Shown piece after piece: positions 32,011-46,154 of a stretch of DNA of 64,000 nucleotides; the first letter of the stretch is position 1, and every line of letters starts with the position of its first letter. Origin of the DNA: Setophaga petechia (taxonomy: Eukaryota > Chordata > Aves > Passeriformes > Parulidae); assembly GCA_024362935.1 (NCBI GenBank), contig JANCRA010000060.1:2639501-2703500 (forward strand), in the 5' to 3' direction. Position numbers and translations under genes: made by a program. The notes under the pieces were generated by a model that had not been told where the DNA came from, made no database searches, and was given only the letters and a program-made list of their open reading frames with translations.

Positions 32011-34149
32011 TGTTCACTACACTCAACTAGGAGCAAAATACAAGTGATAATAAAGGCATCTAACAGATATTCATGCTTGCAGATACAATGACAATCAAGT
32101 GAGTGGCTCTGAGGCCTTACACAAACACATGCCTTTTTACTAGGGCATGAATGTGCATAATGCCTTCCATCCTTAACTTGTCAGCCTTTCACATCTCCAC
32201 ATTTCACACAAGGAAACTAAAACACATGAAAAATGAAATTACAAAAAGATGCATTCTTTAGAAATTTTATTCCTCTGGATATTGGTAGTAAGAGATTGCT
32301 CACAGTCAAGATTGCTTACTTCTGTCAAAACTTCATACCACAAATCCAACAGCTTCTGTAAACCACAGGAAAAATCTAACAGTTAAAAAAACCAGCCCAA
32401 ACATTGTACATGACAAGATTTATTTTGCTACATGCTTTAATTCTTAGAAGTGCAATAATTTTTTCAGTGTATGACTGTACATTCATTTCAGATGGCTTTC
32501 AACTGAAAGACTGAGAAGAGTTTCAAGCCAACTCCTTTGGAAGGATGCTCCTGCTCAGTTTTTCAGCTCCTCCTTTAACACCTTAGGATGTGTATTTCCC
32601 TGCATATTTTATTAATAATAATCCACATAAATGCTTCACTTATTTTCAGTTTGGGTGGGTTTTTTTGTTTGTTTGTTTCTTCTTGAAGACTTTCACTGCT
32701 GCCTCATTTTCAAAATTTGTTCATATAGTACACATTCAGAGAAAAATAAAATAAAAAGAAAACTAAAACCTGTACTTAAGAATAAGACTACTTGAGCTTA
32801 TCCCAGCTAACTGCATTGTCATTTGGCTTCTAAGCTTCACTGCAGGAATTACTTGCCAAAACAGATTCCTGTTTTCTTACAGACCCATTTTCACCCCCTG
32901 TACTGTGATATTCCTAAAAACTCTGTGCCTGCACCTTTCAGAATGATTGTAGTCAAGCTGTCTCTTTTTTGTTGCAGCCCCTTTCCCACTGGCACAGCCT
33001 TTGCCAGTGATGTCTCTGAACCCCTCCATGAGGATTTGCTGTGCCCACTCCCACAGGCAGTGCAGCACAGGAATGGCAGCAGGCAGGAAGGGCTGCAGCC
33101 CTCAAACCCTCATGGGATGTGTTCCTGGAGTTTTAGTTTGATCCCACAGTCCAACACCAGCAAGACCACAGCTTCCAGTTTAGTTTCATCCAAAAGCAAC
33201 TCAGCTTCCTTGATCCAAGCTGATTTCACAAGTGAAATCAAGTGCAGCCTGTGAGAACATTCAGTGGATTAATTTCCAAAGTGCACTCCTTGCCCAAATT
33301 AAAACAATTAAACCACTAATGAAGATTGTTCCTTTTCCTGTTCCCTCTGCTATGCATTCTGGCCATGAGGAAAACTTCTACAGGTCTCTCACATTCACTG
33401 ACTCAAGTTCACTCTTTTTGCATTATTTCTGTTCTTCTTTAATTCCCTGCACATGGACATGAGTGTTTTCATGTTTGACCTTGCTGGGCCATTTTGTTTG
33501 TGAACAGCCACCTTTCATTCCATTCTGACAGTGTCAGAGGAGATTCTTTTTCAGAATATTTTCCTTTATAAAATTATAAAAAGGAAATCCCAAAGTTTCT
33601 CACTCTCCATCAGTGGGACAGATGTGCTTTTTCCCTTCTTTACACAAAATCAAGGCCAGAAAATTGCTTCTACAAAACTACTAGGAAGTTTTAACTTCTG
33701 TGCTCTGGTCTAAGAAAAAACAGAGTATTTAGTCAAATAGATTAAGATTAAATTTAGACTGTATGTCTATTCAACATGAATGATGAATGCTGTAGGTAAA
33801 AAAAGGTCTGTCATAAAGCACAACATATTTGTGTCATCACACAGGGTACCAGATTGTCTCCCTGAGGCCTAAGTGATGAGCCAGACTGCAGAACTGCTTG
33901 TTTCATGTGGAAGGAGAGCAGTCACTGAGTCCCACTAACTGTGTAAGCACAAATGGCATTTTATCACAAGGAGTATACATTTCCAGGAATATTAAGCATC
34001 TAGAAAGATGGTGAAGAACTGAAGTTTCTTCTCCTGTTCATTCTATGCATTAGAGAAAATCAGTGAAGCCCAGTCTGTGCCACGCCAAAGTGAAAAGTCC
34101 AACTCCTGTGAGTGACTCTCCACATTCCTGCTACTGAAAACACCAAATG

Positions 34150-35330
34150 CACTCCTTCCTCTGAAAGAGCAGGAAGGATGATCCCAGGCAGACTGATCAG
34201 GGTCATCTCAACCCTGGTCAGGGAGGTCAGGGAGCAAATTCTCATGGGAGCCTTTCCAAACACAACGTGGACAAGAGAGTGATTTGTGTTAGCCAGCATG
34301 GCTCTAAAGAGGAAACAATGTCTGACAGACCCCACAGCTTTCTTTGAGGAGATTCCTTGGCAGCTGGGACAACACCATGTCCCACCACACCCTCACACAC
34401 GGGGATGAAGCAGGGGCCAGGCAGGAGCAGGGGGTAACTGCAGGCCTGGGTGTAGATCAGGGTTCCAGGGCTGGGATCAGAGGTGCACAGCCCAGTTAAA
34501 CCCAGGCACTGGGGCTGGAGCCCAGGGTACAGACCTGACCAGCACTGTTTGAGCTCCCCATTTATGACCTGGACCCAGCTCACCCTCAGCAAATGTGCTG
34601 ATGGAACAAAAATTCCACAAGGGGAAGTGCAAAGTTCTGCACGTGGGGAGGAATAAAGCCATGAACCAGTCAAGGCTGGGGGCAGCTGGACAGAAAACAA
34701 CTCTGCAGAACACACTGGTGCTGTTGTACATGAACCAGAATCCTTCCTCACAGTAACAACAAATAAAAGGGCTGTCAGCATCCTGGATTAGGAAAAAGCA
34801 TCACTTGCAGCATGAGAAAGGTGATGATTCTCTTTCATTCTAATTCTAGAATTAGAACCACTCTTTAGGTTCCCCAAATGAACAGTGACACAGATGGACT
34901 GATGGGACACCAGCAAAGGGGAATAGAGACAATAAAGTGATTGGGAAGAGGCAGAGAAAGGTAGGATTGTTAAACCTAGAAAGAAGAATGATCAGGAGGA
35001 TCTAATCACTGTGTATAAATACCTGAAGGGTTAAAAGGCTGAAGGCAGACTCTCCCTAGCAGTACTCAGGGATGGGACAATAGCCAGCAGGCACAAATTA
35101 AAATGCAGGGAATTCAGCCTAAAACCAGGGGATGGAGTAATTTATTTTTCTGTGGGGTGGCTGAAGAGCAGAGAACTTGTCAAGAGAGGTTAAATCACCA
35201 TTCTCAGAGCCATTCCAGACCTGACTGAACACATTACTGACCACTCTAACTAGCCTCACTCTAAGAAGATGAATTTGGACCAGGCCATGTCCAGAAGTCC
35301 CCTCCAACTTCTTTCAGTTCCCTAAAACAA
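34150..35330 (+). mobile_element. CR1 LINE, longer copy including the 3' end of the reverse-transcriptase ORF
   Basis: Successive blocks match the order of an avian CR1: agtgatttgtgttagccagc (RT 3' coding), tttatgacctggacccagct, ccacaaggggaagtgcaaag, gttctgcacgtggggaggaa, then taatcactgtgtataaatac, and the 3' block around gaatttggaccaggccatgt to about 35330. The frame is interrupted by many stops and indels, so this is a dead copy of about 1.2 kb. Confidence 0.82.
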
Positions 35331-38300
35331 CCTCAGTAATTCCTGTTGCACCTGTCCTGTTTTTCTTTTTGAGTCTGTCCTGGAGCAGATTCCTCCTCTA
35401 AAGGGACATCTATCAGGCTGGTCATGTAGGATATTTTTTTTTCCAAACTGAGGATCCCTTTCAGTGCTCAGTTATTAATACAGCTTTACTGGTTTGAACA
35501 GAAAGGCACAGATTGCATAAATCAGCATTGCACTTACTTCAAGTTCAGTAATATTCATCTTGAACACCAAGATTTTAATTTCTACAGCTTTTCCTATGTC
35601 CTACACTAAAACTCAATGCCCAAGTCTGCACCAGGTATTTCTGTTCACTTTTAACAACTACTTCAATTTCCCTTATTGCTGCTGTGTATTATAACAAACA
35701 GAGCAATATGGCTTGAGTGAATTTCCTACATGTCCAGCACTATGCAGACCCAAGTGTTAGCCAGCTCCAATTAATGACAATCAGGTTACATGAAACTCAA
35801 AAATATGCAAAAGTCAACTGGTTCAACTGCCCCAACATAAAGCTGTTACTGGACACTTTATATGCACACTGGTTTCCTGGTTTATTTTCTTTTGCCCTAA
35901 TAAAAAACCTCACAAAAAATTCACATATCACTGCCTTGGAACCTGTCCCATCCCATCATTATAAAAACATCATCAGAGATGAGAAAGTCATTAAATATCA
36001 TGGGTGATACTCTGTTTATTCAAAAAGATATCATAATTTGTTCATGCTTACATGTATTTCCATTTCCTTTATATTAAGTTATATGGCTGTTATTTACCCA
36101 GACAAATCTGAAGTTACCTGTAGGTTGCTCCATATCTCTCCCATGCTTCATTAAAGCTGCTGTCCTGGTACTTTCAATCAAACTAATTACTCTCTTTTAC
36201 CTAAAAAATATCCCATCTGTGACAAATCTAGGCTGGAGAGTCACTTAAAGGATCCTCTCAGAGTTTCTAAAAGCTTCTCCTAAATGTCTGTATAAATTAG
36301 TCCAAACCTCAGTGGGAGAGACTGGCACTGATATTTCACTTATGATACTAAAACTAAACAAACATGATGCTGTCAAAATCCCCACAATGTCTGCACAGGT
36401 AACTTGATTTTGGAGGTGTAATATAGGTGCATAGCATAACACAGCTGCCTTTCCCATCACTGTGCTCTTCTACCACTTTAGCCTGATGATTTTCACACAT
36501 TCACTGAATTTCCCTCATTTCCCAGTACCTACATTTATCTTCCCTATCTCATTAGTACAGACATACCCACTCAGCATCACAGCTCACACTACTGCTTTAA
36601 GTTATTTTCCAATTTAAAAGGTGGAAATAGTCAACCTTCATGAGCAAATTTCAGAAACTGCAGAATTTAACTTGATGCTTATGGGAAGAGATAAAAGACT
36701 GGTATCACTGGATATGTTAAGAGAACCACTTTAATTTATTTGACACATAATTTTGTGACTTGTCATCAGAAAAAAAATCCATGGTTTTTGTATTACAGCT
36801 ATTTTTAAAAGTACTTCAAAGGCTTTACTTTTGAAGGGTGTTGTGCCAGTTCATGGGGGCAATTTAAAGGACAAACACCAATGGAAAGAGTGGTCTTGTC
36901 TGACTATGAATATTAAGGCAACACAAAAGTAAAATAATACATTCCATAAAACCACACTCTTGGCTTTAACAACAAGCAAAAAGAAACAAGGTAATGGACC
37001 TAATAATTGCTATATGAGAGAAGGATAATGACTGAGAAAGCTCCATCACCAATTGCCTAAATACTCACCATCATCCAGAGCCCACTGGGGAGCCCCATTT
37101 TGCAGGAAGGACCTGGAGAACTCTTCCTGGCAACTGGGAAAATCCCACGTGGTGCATCCAGCCATGAGTGAGGTCTCCAAATTCCCTGAAAATGGGTCCA
37201 GTTTTTATAGGCCCAAATCAGCAAGTCAAAGTGACCTGATGATATTTTTAGCACAGAAACTCCTGGCTCTGATGGCACACTTCCCAAGCAGCAGGGGCCA
37301 GAGCTTGGCCACAATCCAGGCCTGGGCTGGGAGGGTTTTCTCATAAAATACCCTACAAAAAAATCTCTATTCATGGCAGTTGGGAAAGTTTCTTAAAATG
37401 ATACATTTCTTACAGATAACTACACAAGGTTATAGAGAGCTAGCATAAGCATCTGTGTCATTTATTTTTAGCTAAATAACACTGATGGTGTTGGTCACAT
37501 AATGCCCAGGGTTCATCTTTTAAGTCAACTCTGGCTGAGGCCTCCTGCTCAGGCCTAAGCACATCAAAGTGTCAATAAGAAACATTTTCTCTGCTCTAAA
37601 ACAACATAGTAAAACAAAATATGAGGCCACCACCTTCTGTTTCACCACCCACCTTGCAGCTCTGGATCAAGTCCCTTCAGAAGCAGTTACACATTCAGTT
37701 ATTAACAGAGGGCAGCACCTACAGAGGATTTCATCATCTCTGGCCATTGGTTTTACCTCTTATTTACAGCTCAGTGCTTGCTTCACATTATTTCCCCATT
37801 CCTTTCTCAGAGCTACATTTCATTATCAATGGTTCATATACACACCTAAACAAACCTGCAAAAAGCTTTTAACTCTGGGGAATGAAAAAATTCCAAAAGC
37901 TTGACCATTGAATTACCCAATTACCTGTAGTCATTACAAAGAATGACAACTTCAGCAGCCATTACAGTTGTTGTACATGTTTATATGGTTGTAAAATTGT
38001 ACAGCTGTAATGTTTTTTAAAAGTAGCTTCTGGAAAGACTGTTGTCCAGCAGCAAAATGTCAACCCTGATCATCTCACCTGGAAGCCTCAAATGGAGCAG
38101 ATGCAATTTCCAAAAGTGCAGTGCTGGTGTCTACATGAATCTTAACACAATTTTTCAGGATGTTCTGTGCAGGACTGTCCAGTACACAAAGCACCTTGTT
38201 TTATTTAAGTGTCCAACAGCACCAGTGAAGGTTTAATGAGTACAAAATTACCTCCCTCTGTGGGTACAGCAATGAAGAGAGCCCCAGACACAACTCTACT

Positions 38301-40435
38301 CCTTTGCTCCCAAGAACACAGACAAAAAGGCCTATGGAGCTTTCATGAGATACTGCCCATAAAAACTTGCTGTACAGATCATCACTGCAGGTACCTGAGC
38401 AATAAACGAAATTGAAACAGACTGCACAGCTCTGCAATTCAGCCTGGCAAAGCTCATCAAAGAAATGATGAATCATTCCCTACTACCAGCAACAACCACA
38501 TATCTGAAATGTGCTGATGACTTCAAATCTCTTGAAAAAGAAAGCTCTTTGTCACTTGCTGCTTGTACCTGCTTCAGCAAAGTAGGTGGTGTAAGACAGC
38601 TCCTGTTGATTGACTCAGCTGTGGGAACAAGAACTGCTCAGACAATGCTCTGAAATTCTGACAGGTAAGCTAGGACTGCACATGCACTGCCCCCTAAGAA
38701 AAATAAACTGCTTCTCTGAGTATTCTTAAACAGTAGAATCAAAGAAACTAGAAGTGGGAAGCCAGTACTTGGAACAAAATGAAGTGATATTGCTGTGTGC
38801 AAAATTCAGTGTCAGCTGAAAATAAACGTTGCATTTTTCCAAGTGGGGTTATTTATTACTAAAGCAAAACCAAAAGATGCAATGGAAATTAGAATTTCAG
38901 GGAGGGGAGAGAGTACTGAGATTATTTAAGTCAGCCCTGAGGTATCTGAAAGTCTGCTACGGGTCACTGTCTTTTCCAAAACCGCAAACTGCCACAAGCA
39001 AAACCTTTAATTCCAGAGGAGTCATCTTCATGTTTTCTAATTTCAACAGAAGTCCCATACCTGCTCCTAGGAATTTTTTACAAGTGAGCAGATGGCAACA
39101 TCAAAGTACAGCCATGGGTGGACAACAAAGCCATCCCAACCCTGCAAAATCAGACTGCTTGCTAAATTCCAGCTCATGGCTCTCTGTAAAATAAAACAGA
39201 AACTACAGGAGAAAGGTGGCCTGGAATTGTGCCAGTGTTCCAATACTCTCAACACTTCCATTAAACTTGGGTTTTCTGAGGCTGCCCTAGGACTCCTTTA
39301 ACTTTTATAAAAAGATAAAGCAGATGTCAGAAATCTTAATTCTTTCAACTAAATTAATAAGTAAATTCCTTAAACAAAAGTTTCAGTCTTAACGTTCTAG
39401 ATCTTCTATGTGCAAAACTGACAATTGCACATTAAATAACAACAAAAGAACAAGATCATCTTCTAACAACAAACATTGACTGTATCCTTCAATTTCAAGG
39501 GACTTGCCTTACTGCTGGGATGCAGCTGGAAACCCACAGGGTGGTGAGGAAGCACAGGACTGGCTCCTAAACCAAAACCTGCAGGTGAACCAGAGGGAAC
39601 TGCAGCACCCACATGGCAGCAGTGCAGATGGGGAATGATCCTGCTGCAGCTGGACACTGCCCAAGGAGGGGCCCCTTCCCCTTGAACCTCCCCTGTCTCA
39701 CAGTCCTCCCCTATCTTCATGGCAATTCCAGTCATACACTGACATTCAAGGACCTGTTTCATCCAGGAAATCTTCAGGAAAAAAAGCCTAGGATCCCTGA
39801 TAACTGTGAAACTATGTATTTTTAAAAAACAAAATAGACATACTTTGCATGCCCTGGCAAAGTGCTCTATGCAAGGAGAGTAATTTATTGGGAACACACT
39901 ATACCATATATCCAGCCCTTCATGGTTTCCCTGGCCATACACCCCATGGAACACCAAAATGGAACCCACACCCTGGAGCAAAAGAACAGCTGACAGGGTT
40001 ACAACACTGTGCAATGACCACCTCAATCAGCAAAACATCCCCACAGACACAAACCTGGAGTGTGATCCATGTGAGGAGTACTGACAATTTTCTTCTAAAT
40101 TCTGCTCAGACACTTTATGTAGTTCACATTACTGTGTGTGAGATTAGAAGTCATGAAGGCAGAAATATAGAATATGAAGTATAGAGTTTACTATTTTTAA
40201 AACAGGAAGTGAAATTCCAAAAAGCAAAGAAATCCCAGCTGTGACACACTCTTAGAATAAATCTCATCCCTATTATTACTGTGTCTAAGTCCCCTCCTCT
40301 GTCACCTCCCACAACAGCCACCCCTGACTATGAATTTCACTGTGTTGGTGTCTTCTCCACTCAAACACAGAGTGCACTGGGCAGCTTCCAGCCTCAAAAC
40401 AAACAGGCATTAATCTGAAAATATTTTCACCTCTA

Positions 40436-40511
40436 ATATCCCCCTCAGGACAGTGTTATTTTGTCCATCTTGCAATATCCCTCAGGACAGTATTATTTTG
40501 TTCACATTGCA
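40436..40511. repeat. Tandem duplication, units of 39 and 37 bp
   Basis: The blocks 40436-40474 and 40475-40511 share ctcaggacagt, ttattttgt and ttgca with a few substitutions and a 2-bp indel in a C run. Confidence 0.93.
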
Positions 40512-41365
40512 GATGTGAAAGCAAGATGTTGCTTAAATGTTATTTTTTTCTTTAATAACTCAAACTCTCACTAGTGCCTTAAATCTTGTAGTTCAGAGAG
40601 CCTCATGATGAGTGAAAAGGAAGGGAAAGCAGAAAAAAGTCATGAGATGCCACAGCACACCTCACAGGGCTATGTTTAAAACCTTTAAACCAGAGAGAAT
40701 ACCAAATAAACCACCAGCAATGTCAACAGGTCTGCACACAGAGCAAATCCACCTGCCCAAACCAGATTTCAGAACAGGAGCTCAATACCCTGATTCAATG
40801 GGTGCACAGGAGAACAATGAGAACACAGCTGCCTCACGACAGCTTTTCCCTTGACCTGAACTCAATTTGGTTCAGGCAAATGTTTAATAAATGCAGCATT
40901 GCTCTGGAAATTGGTCTTTTTAATATTCACAAAATGCCTCATTGGTATAAGGCAAAAAAAAAGGTATTTTAAAATCTTACTGGTAAAGTCAATTTAACAT
41001 GCACAATGTGGAACATGCCAATTACATACAGGATTACTGCCTGGGGATCCTAAGTTTTCCTCTGTATCTTTGGGTGATGAGCACTCAAATGGAATTAGAA
41101 ATGTCACATGTGGTGAGAATTCCACCTGACAACACAGGTGAGAGCTGCTTAGTTTGGGTAGCTATGGAAATTTCTTTCAGGTAGAGTGAGGTGATCAAAG
41201 TGTCCTCCTTCAGCATTTCCCTCCTCTTTACCATCACCATTATACACATTATTTCCCTTCAGCTGGAAAAAGAAACTGCTCTGAATGTTTCATCACTGAA
41301 GACATCACATGCACTGGGTCAATCACAGACATTTAAGAACCAAAGCAGCTCTGTGATCTTTGAAC

Positions 41366-41407
41366 TGGTGTCTTTAATGTTCCTTCCAACCCAAACCATG
41401 CTGTGAT
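41366..41407 (+). mobile_element. CR1 LINE terminal remnant
   Basis: A short stretch with ttccttccaacccaaaccat then gctgtga, the extreme 3' end of CR1. The sequence further left is too diverged to assign. Confidence 0.65.
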
Positions 41408-44400
41408 CCAGATACAAAAAGCAAATCAGTGTCACACAAGTCTCACTTTTTATCTTCTAAGCTCACAAACTCTCTTTTCTCTCATTTCCTTTATAAAGTG
41501 CCTTTCACATGCAGGATTGCCCAGGAAGTTTTAATCTGAATAGAAAGGAAAGGGTGTTGAGGTAAAACCTGGTGAAAATATGCAGCTCACCACTCTCACA
41601 GAAGTTAGCAAGCCTGGTTAAAGATTAGGCCAAATACATCACCATTTTATGAACATTTTTATATATTGGTCAGTACATTTCTTATCTAGTCTCTGAAATT
41701 ATATACTTAGAGCAGTAGAAAACACACATGAACATATACAAGGCATATACACTTGTAGAGACAAGCCTTAAGAGAAATTAATCAGAGCAATCCACAGATC
41801 ACTCAATTCAGGCTCTGAAAAGCCAAAGTGAAAGAAAAAACTTTAAGGATGAGGAATCCTTCTACAGAACAAACTTGCTCCATCTATCTGCTTTACAAAC
41901 AGATTCAAAGAGCAACACTGACAGAGCAAAAACCTCAGGGTGTCAGAAAAGTAGAAGTGGAATATTCAGAGCAACAAGTCTTAATACATTCAAGTGTTTA
42001 TGAAGCCAGCAGTGAATAAAATAAAAATCTGGTATCTGAGCATTCTAACTGTTAAGCAAGACTAGTGATTGTTAATACACAATGAAAAGTTAGCTAGCAC
42101 TGGGACTGGGAAGGCACCAAGCATGGATAGTGACCAAAAGCATGTTAAAAATTAACACAACCCACTCTCCTGTGTCTCAGTCCATCTCCTCAGCTTGCTC
42201 AGCACTGAGCTTTCCTTCACTTTTTCCACTGAATGAGGCAAAGCTGAAAAGGGCAGTAAGTTATGAATGACTTGCCCAGGCAAAAGTTCCATCCCAATCA
42301 CATGAAACTGAAGGGATCAAAGAGCCTATTTTATTTTTCTGAAAATTAACATGCTTCCAGTCACAAATTTTATATTCCTAATGGATATTTCACTGCAAAT
42401 GGCTATTTATTTGATGAATTAATGAATAAATCAGAAGCAGATTGCAGGCCTGTCTTATCATGTCCTTTTCTGTTTCAAGATCACCTTAATCTTTCCTTGA
42501 TCTTTCTTTTCCTTAGTAATAAACTTCAAAAAGATTACTAGGTATCCAGTTAATACTTAGAAAAAATATGTGTAAAGGTTACCACTGAAAGAAAATTAGA
42601 CCTATAAAGAATAGAAAACTGAGAACATGAAGATTTTACACAGGCTGATGGCAACACTCCTGTTGAAAGTTCCAGCTTCCATATCATGGGCTAACAAATC
42701 CAGAACCTGAGACCTGCACATCTCAGGTAAAGGAAGGTAAATCACCAAACCTCCACTTCCTGATTAGAAACAAGGTTCCCCACAACCAAACTGGAGCAAA
42801 ACACCTGAAGAGCACAGACCTCCTCCTGCTGAGCAACAGCACCATCTGAGTCTGAGCTCCAGCCTCAGAACCAAGGGTGTAAATGCAAACGTGCCAGGAG
42901 TTCTGTGCCTGACTGAAACCATCGGCCTCTCCCAGCAAGGAGTTCAGAACAGCTTGGGCAGGTGGGGGCAAGGCAGGAATTATGGGTTCCTAAACAGGAG
43001 GAAGGCTAAAATAAAACTTTAAAAGGACAGGAACATAGTGGCAAGTTTGAAAAACTATTTGAATAACTAGCACAACAAGATGTGGTATCGTGTTTCCTCA
43101 GAGGGGAGGAAAAAACCTGCTGTGCTTTGGTATAGTAAAAGCAGAAATTCCAGGCATAACTTGAGAGCTGGTCATATGAAACAGGGCTCTGGCTTCTTCT
43201 AAACACTCCTTCCCAGTTTGTTGCAATACTTTCGTTCGTATTCTGTGTAATTTGCAATTCTTATGAAGAAAAATATCAATCCTTCAGCTCCAGCAACTCT
43301 TCATTACAGTGAAACCTGAGTGTCAGTCACTCAGAGAACCTGAGCAAGTCTCTATTGCTTTAGTCTTCTAAGAGAAGCACGAAGAACCTTTCTCTCACCA
43401 AAATGTGCACTCAGAATTAGCTCAGCTAACAGTCCAACCAGGCCCAAGAAGGGCTGCCTACAGTCTTTAAAAATACTCAAGTTACAAGACAGTAAAACAG
43501 ACAGTAAAATATCCAGAATACTCCCAAGCTAGACCATAATCATGGCTTGTCTGCTTCCCCTTGGAGGCAAGCACTCACTTCAAAATGCTTCTGCAGCTGG
43601 GCAAAGTACAGCCACAGCAAGGAACTGTGGCCAGCAGTCCTCTGGGTTATGCACACACCTTCACTGTCCTCACTTGTGAGGAATAAAGAAATTCCTGCAA
43701 TTACATGTAAATACAGCAGAATGACAAAAACTACAGCATTACATGAACATAACTGGACACCCAACCAGAAAAGATTAAAAATAAACTCCCAGAAGTGTCA
43801 TCATTACCACGTGCAAGGGGTTTTTCTTCTACTCTCACCCTGCAGACTCTTTTCCTTGCTTTTAGGAAGAAAGCAAATTGGTTTTATTGCTTGAAAAGTA
43901 CTTCACTATGGCTGAATATATTTATCACTTTGTTTAAACAGCTTAAACTCACAAAAGATGTTTATTTAGATGCTATCATTGACTGATACAGATAATGCTG
44001 CTGACAAACATCTCTTTCACATGATGTAAAATAGAATAAAAGTACATTGTAAATCTCTCATGAAACATTTTTTTAAGCAGTCTATGGCAAGCTCTCTTAA
44101 AAAAAATTATAAATTTAATCTCCTCAAGACAAACACCATGCCACTTTACTGCCTTTCTTCCTATTATCTTATGCTGTAGTTTTCTCCAAACCATTTTGAA
44201 ACTTAAGAACAAAGAAATAAAATAACTCATGTTTCAGGTCAGTTTCACAACAGAACAAACAGAACTTAAGGAAGGGAGAGAAAATTGAGGGAAGAAAAAG
44301 AGGTGATGCTGCTTAACTAATAAATTCATATGAATAATCTTCTCTCAATCTCTCTTAAGCCCTAAAATAACTTTAATCTGTAAGAAGCTTTCAAAGTTAG

Positions 44401-45981
44401 CACTCAGAAGTCTCAGTTATTTTCCACTCTCAAATTATCTCACATCTACTGTTGTTTTAAAGACAAGAAAACTCACTTTGGGCCTGAATGCTACATATTA
44501 TTCCAAAGATCATTTGGAGGTGAATGCATTCAGTGCAGTGATTAAATGTCAGCTAAATCACAACTAAGAATGCACACCAGACACAGTCCACATTTAAACA
44601 GCTGTAGTGAATAGCAAAGTAATTCTAATTAAATTACAACTGCTTTGGACTTTCACTTCAAGAAAATAGACAAGAATTTACTGTTTTTTCAAACAATACA
44701 TTTTTAAGCATTAAAATCCTCAGAACCAAAGATGGCCTGTGATTCATGTTTCATTCTTAAATGCCTGTGCCTTTTCTCAGATAAATACAAGCAACTGCAG
44801 GATCTACTGTCACTCCCTCAGCACAGAATGCCTTCTTTCAAAGAAATACCAGTCCAGATTTCTCTCCACTTCTCCTCAAAAAGGCTGATAGGCAGGGTAG
44901 CAGAGACCAAGCAAAACAATGAGAAACTCACGACAATAAGCAGCAATATATTGGGAAAAGACAGTCTAAAATAAGCTGGTGTCTGACTTCTTCAAGTCTA
45001 ACTAAACTATAAAGGTAAGTTTTGCTCGGGGTATTTTCTTTAGCATCAAGGATAAAGGCTGCCACAACACAGGCATCCCAAACGCTACACCTGCCCCTTT
45101 CTCTGCATCACACACAGATCATCAGAAGGTCTTCTGACAACTTAACATCACAAATTACAGCAATTAAAACAAGCTGAATTCTCGATTATTAGAGCAAATT
45201 AGAGAAACCCATCCTCAAACACCTTTGTCTGCTTTTATCTCGACAGCACTGGCACACAAGGTCAAAGAAAACCAGCGTGGGAGCAGAGGAGTTAACAGCC
45301 AGAACTTGTCCGTGTTTCCAAAATAGAGCGGTGGCACCAACGATGCCATTGTGCCGTGTTTACAAGAGGGAACACAGTTCGGGATAAACCTCTGGCTGTA
45401 GTCACGCTTGATCGCTAGGACACATTCCTTCAATGTCCGGTTGTACCCGGCCGGGATAAAGACACCGAACCCCGCACACCGGGAAGGAGCCCCGGGACAG
45501 GGGGGACACCCACGGGGGAAGGAGGCTGTGCTGGAAGGGCTGCCCTGAAAGGAAAGCACAGCCCTGAAGGGAGCGAGCCTGCGAGAGGGCGAAGGTTTAG
45601 GGGCAGGTCCTGGCGACCAGGAACAGGGAGAGGCTGGCGGGGTCCGGCCGGGCAGGGACGCAACACTGCCGGGGACGGCTGAGGAAAGACTCGGAACTGG
45701 AGGCACCGGGGTGCGGGCAGGCGCCCCCGGCAGCCGCGGAGGGGCGGCGGGGCCGGACAGCGCGGGGGTCCCGGGATCGCCGCCCGCGTCCCGGGGAAGG
45801 AGCGGTGCTGCCCCGCTCCCGGAGCTGCCCCGCGGGGCCCCGGGGTACAGAGCGGCGGCTCCGCCCTCAGCGAGCCCCTCCGGATCCGGGCCCGACCGCG
45901 GGGTTCCCGCGCCCCCCGCGGGGTCCCGTCCCCAGCGCTACCCCCGTGCCCCCTCTCCACCCCCGGCCCCGCTCCGCTCAC

Positions 45982-46050
45982 CGGCCGCGGCTCCCCCGTC
46001 TCTCAGGTCCAAGATGGCAGCGCGGCCCGCCCGGCCTCCGGCAGCGACTT
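45982..46050 (-). other. ITCH: ITCH non-coding exon 1 (right edge approximate)
   Basis: A consensus donor (GCGGCCG|gtgagc on the minus strand) lies at 45981/45982 in the middle of the CpG island, just downstream (in gene sense) of a YY1-type CCATCTTGG element. Mammalian ITCH likewise has an untranslated first exon far from the ATG exon. The transcription start is not visible in sequence and the right edge is a guess; no other upstream exon could be recognised in the 26.6-kb intron. Confidence 0.55.
46010..46022 (+). promoter_or_regulatory. YY1-type motif
   Basis: The sequence caagatggcagcg matches the AAnATGGCnGC core used by YY1, commonly positioned at or just downstream of CpG-island start sites. 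Confidence 0.6.
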
Positions 46051-46105
46051 TGCTCAGTCGGGCGCGACGTGCGCAGGCGCCGAGGGCCCCGGCTGCGGCG
46101 CAAGG

Positions 46106-46154
46106 ACCACAGCTCCCAGCGTGCCCCGCGGCAGGCATTGCGCATGCTCAGCGC
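46106..46154 (+). promoter_or_regulatory. ZNF143-like and NRF1-like motifs
   Basis: The element accacagctcccagcgtgcc resembles the ACTACAnnTCCCAGnATGC ZNF143 element; 13 bp further lies ttgcgcatgctcagcgc, resembling the NRF1 palindrome. Such sites are common in bidirectional housekeeping promoters. Confidence 0.5.

Larger units (their letters stand above)
19347..45981 (-). other. ITCH intron 1 (26.6 kb)
   Basis: This long first intron is mostly unique AT-rich DNA. Recognisable content is a 20-bp tandem repeat (20101-20140), two solo LTRs (20622-21204, 21699-22330), the palindrome 24332-25247, CR1 pieces (about 31904-32010, 34150-35330, 41366-41407) and a tandem duplication at 40436-40511. 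The stretches 22331-24331, 25248-31900, 35331-40435 and 41408-45480 show no gene, family resemblance or RNA fold that I can support. Confidence 0.65.

Noticed and set aside
39463..40026. 187-codon minus-strand frame in ITCH intron 1
   Set aside because: No recognisable domain, no splice-linked exon, ordinary intronic composition.
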